A stretch of DNA of 10,466 nucleotides from Globobulimina sp. (Eukaryota > Foraminifera > Rotaliida). The first letter of the stretch is position 1, and each line of letters starts with the position of its first letter. Position numbers and translations under genes: made by a program. Under the pieces are notes generated by a model, which made no database searches, had not been told where the DNA came from, and worked only from the letters and a program-made list of their open reading frames with translations. Of this stretch, positions 8,715 through 10,466 are shown in pieces. The DNA is taken from positions 1-10,466 of the forward strand of contig PIVH01000022.1 of the NCBI GenBank assembly GCA_003354225.1, read 5' to 3'.

Positions 8715-8830
8715 TAGTAAGTAAGTAAGTTTATCTCAAAGTAAAATTGTATAATCATCATCTTGAAACTCATAGTCTTCATTGACATCACACATTGTTG
8801 TTGTTGTTGATATGGATCCCTTTAATATAC
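8699..8830 (-). other. Candidate 132-nt in-frame intron spanning the TGA
   Basis: On the minus strand this interval starts GTATAT and ends TTTACTTTAG, with a TACTAAT branch-like heptamer at 8713-8719, about 16 nt before the acceptor. The length is a multiple of three. Both ends are phase 1, and the joined codon is GAA (Glu). Removing it deletes the TGA and would fuse the lectin tail to kinase residue 7, giving 924 visible residues. Against it: the retained sequence is open coding sequence up to the TGA, and the donor differs from the GTAACT of the confirmed-by-frame intron. Confidence 0.3.
8715..8735 (-). other. 21-bp lectin-kinase junction, all sense codons
   Basis: After the lectin TGA the minus strand reads seven sense codons (D K L T Y L L) directly into the kinase ATG without a frame shift. 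The stretch contains a TTAC tandem repeat (three full units). There is too little room here for a separate terminator and promoter, so the pair probably shares a transcript or has overlapping transcripts. Confidence 0.7.
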
Positions 8831-10466
8831 CAACACTTTCGTCGACCATTGCTGACTCATCCTCTGTTCCACACATATGGACAGCATTATTATTTGATTC
8901 ATATTCACATTGTTTTAATTCCGAGTCTTCTTCGTCAAAATCATCTTTTAGTTTTGCTAAGTTATGCATTGTAAACGTATTACTGTCGTTATTGTGTTTT
9001 GTATAATTAACATATCCACTTTTATTCCATTTTTGTATTGCCTCACTATCACATTCCACGCATTCCACTTCCACGGTTTTGATACGAAATATATCCAAAT
9101 TAAATACTGAATTACCATTTATTTCCTTTGAATTCTCATTGTTTTTTAACTTTTGTTGTCGTAAATGTTTGATTGCTCCAATAATTATTATACACAAACA
9201 AACTGTAATTACGCACATTATAATTGCTATCCATTCTGCTGTGGAAAGCGTCGTTGATTTATCCTTGTCATTTTTTATTGGAATGATTGCATCCAAACTT
9301 GTATACGTACTCGCAATCAGATCATATCTACAACTTATAATTAAATCCATTTTGAGGTTTGAAATACTGTCAATATCTGTTATCTGTTGCGTTAATATTT
9401 GCAGTGTGTTATTTAAGCAAACATATATTTCTGCGGTAACCGCAATTTTATTATCTATTAAAGAAACGTTGACAGAGTAGTCTTCTTCAATCGTTTCTAT
9501 ATCGATACAAGTCACAGAATTAATAATATCCAAAATATCATTGGTGATCTTGTCCATTTCGCTCTGATTTGAATCAATTGTGCAGGTAATATCAATGCAC
9601 ATTTTATAAGACTTTGGCTGTGATGTACTAAATATTGGCTTATCTGTTGTTGATGTTGCATTTGTTGATAACAACGGAGTTAATGGACACGCATTAAACT
9701 CTAAAACAATATCACTGTGATTCAAATCGATAAAGATCGGTGACCCTGAAATATATAAATATTTTGAATGCATTTGTGCATTGTCAATGGCTAAGCCAAT
9801 AAAACCAGAAATATTTCTCATTGGTTTCGTTATTGAGCTATTAAACATATCGTCATTAAATAATATATATTGGATGTTATTTAATTTAATATCAAAATAA
9901 GTGCCATTCGTAATCTTAATGTTTAATATATAAAAGAATGCATCTGTTTGATTGATATAAACTGAATATATTTCATGTTGCATATTTTCATAACATCGCA
10001 TTATAAATAACTTCTCATTCTTACTAATTCCAATAAAATAATTATTGCAAACTGATTGAGGGAAATTATAAATGTAAATGCCTGCAGTTCCACTTCCGAA
10101 CATATATTCAATTACTAATACACCATTATTATTTACCCACTGTTTCCCCGAATTAATAATTACTTTTTCATCATACAAACTCTCCCAATTTTCAGCATAA
10201 CATAATTCATTGGGCATACCGCATACAATCCGCTTCTTATCACCACATGAATCCATTTGCCACAAATAACTCTCATCTGTGCTCATTGCACCGCAGCTAT
10301 GTCGATCAATATTATTATTGTCAGTCCACGGATATTTATTTAAAACCTTGCCATAATCCCAAAAAGTGCCGTCGTTCCAAGTGATATCGACACTGATACC
10401 TAACCAACAATCATTTTCTGCATTGCTTCCAAATAAACATAACAATTTTGATTGGCTGTAATCATT
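8736..10466 (-). CDS. C-type-lectin-like type I membrane receptor (5' partial)
   Basis: The frame is open to the window edge, so the N-terminus and signal peptide are missing; 576 residues are visible. Residues about 8-83 are the C-terminal half of a C-type lectin domain: CWLGI, WNDGTFWDY, HSCGAM, LWQMDSC and the closing IVCG, with the usual Cys spacing. The calcium/sugar motifs are not canonical (WQM for WND, TDNN where EPN is expected), so sugar binding is uncertain. Next come a beta-rich region (about 95-258), a Ser/Thr/Pro linker, and a Cys-containing alpha/beta module (about 285-385). Nine N-glycosylation sequons lie in this part. One membrane helix follows (about 411-431) with a basic KHLRQQK stop-transfer. 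The roughly 140-residue acidic tail contains YVNY and ends in DYTILL. By topology this is a cell-surface receptor. It ends in TGA, in frame with the kinase that follows. Confidence 0.8.
   Translation of the reverse strand, partial: NDYSQSKLLCLFGSNAENDCWLGISVDITWNDGTFWDYGKVLNKYPWTDNNNIDRHSCGAMSTDESYLWQMDSCGDKKRIVCGMPNELCYAENWESLYDEKVIINSGKQWVNNNGVLVIEYMFGSGTAGIYIYNFPQSVCNNYFIGISKNEKLFIMRCYENMQHEIYSVYINQTDAFFYILNIKITNGTYFDIKLNNIQYILFNDDMFNSSITKPMRNISGFIGLAIDNAQMHSKYLYISGSPIFIDLNHSDIVLEFNACPLTPLLSTNATSTTDKPIFSTSQPKSYKMCIDITCTIDSNQSEMDKITNDILDIINSVTCIDIETIEEDYSVNVSLIDNKIAVTAEIYVCLNNTLQILTQQITDIDSISNLKMDLIISCRYDLIASTYTSLDAIIPIKNDKDKSTTLSTAEWIAIIMCVITVCLCIIIIGAIKHLRQQKLKNNENSKEINGNSVFNLDIFRIKTVEVECVECDSEAIQKWNKSGYVNYTKHNNDSNTFTMHNLAKLKDDFDEEDSELKQCEYESNNNAVHMCGTEDESAMVDESVGILKGSISTTTTMCDVNEDYEFQDDDYTILL

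Noticed and set aside
8736-8738. TGA as selenocysteine
   Set aside because: The position is a linker after an acidic tail, not a redox site, and I see no SECIS-like hairpin in the following sequence.
8649-8786. A 138-nt intron (GTCAAT...TTTGGAG) joining lectin and kinase in phase 0
   Set aside because: It is in frame, but both donor and acceptor are weak and no branch-like element lies near its acceptor; the 132-nt candidate is better.
8699-8791. A 93-nt intron (GTGATG...TTTACTTTAG) joining lectin and kinase in frame
   Set aside because: The phases match, but the joined codon is TAA, so it would end the protein.
1686-10466. TGA reassigned to Trp or another amino acid throughout
   Set aside because: All tryptophans in the five genes use TGG, no gene needs an internal TGA apart from the lectin-kinase junction, and one TGA sits at a sensible protein end.
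1-10466. Bacterial or giant-virus origin, mobile element, CRISPR or tRNA content
   Set aside because: The spliceosomal intron and gene families point to a protist genome. I found no transposase, terminal repeats, spaced direct repeats or tRNA T-loop signature.

Overview
This is an AT-rich, gene-dense nuclear window from a unicellular eukaryote (a protist) whose lineage I cannot place. The evidence for a eukaryote is a 43-nt GT...AG spliceosomal intron, families typical of eukaryotes (an MFSD1-like transporter, a eukaryotic protein kinase, a C-type-lectin membrane receptor, TPR repeats), long Asp/Asn runs, and no Shine-Dalgarno pattern. Stops are TAA (three genes) and TGA (two genes), so the standard code is the default reading.

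Layout. 137-1504 (-) encodes an MFSD1-like major facilitator. 1686-3107 (-) encodes a second, unrelated MFS transporter of the DHA1/TetA-like, MFSD14-type group. Its start codon lies only 28 bp from the divergent start of a large + strand gene, 3136-6937. That gene is split by the 43-nt intron (3695-3737), and its 1252-residue product is an unrecognised helical protein with TPR-like repeats near the C-terminus. A 622-bp gap (6938-7559) separates it from the convergent genes on the right and holds two clear hairpins but no convincing gene.

The right third, read on the minus strand, is the most interesting part. A C-type-lectin type I membrane protein (8736-10466, 5' end outside the window) is followed after 21 bp by a protein kinase (7560-8714). 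The two reading frames are in the same phase and are separated by one TGA and seven sense codons. The topology (lectin-like ectodomain, one membrane segment, cytoplasmic tail, kinase) is that of a receptor kinase. It could be made as one polypeptide by TGA readthrough, or by removal of a candidate 132-nt in-frame intron (8699-8830) that contains the TGA. Alternatively they are two tightly packed genes. The kinase is a non-RD type with an altered glycine loop and catalytic loop.

How the genes might work together: the lectin and kinase form a plausible surface-sensing pair. The two transporters are probably endomembrane or plasma-membrane solute carriers. Nothing in the sequence ties the large TPR protein to either group.
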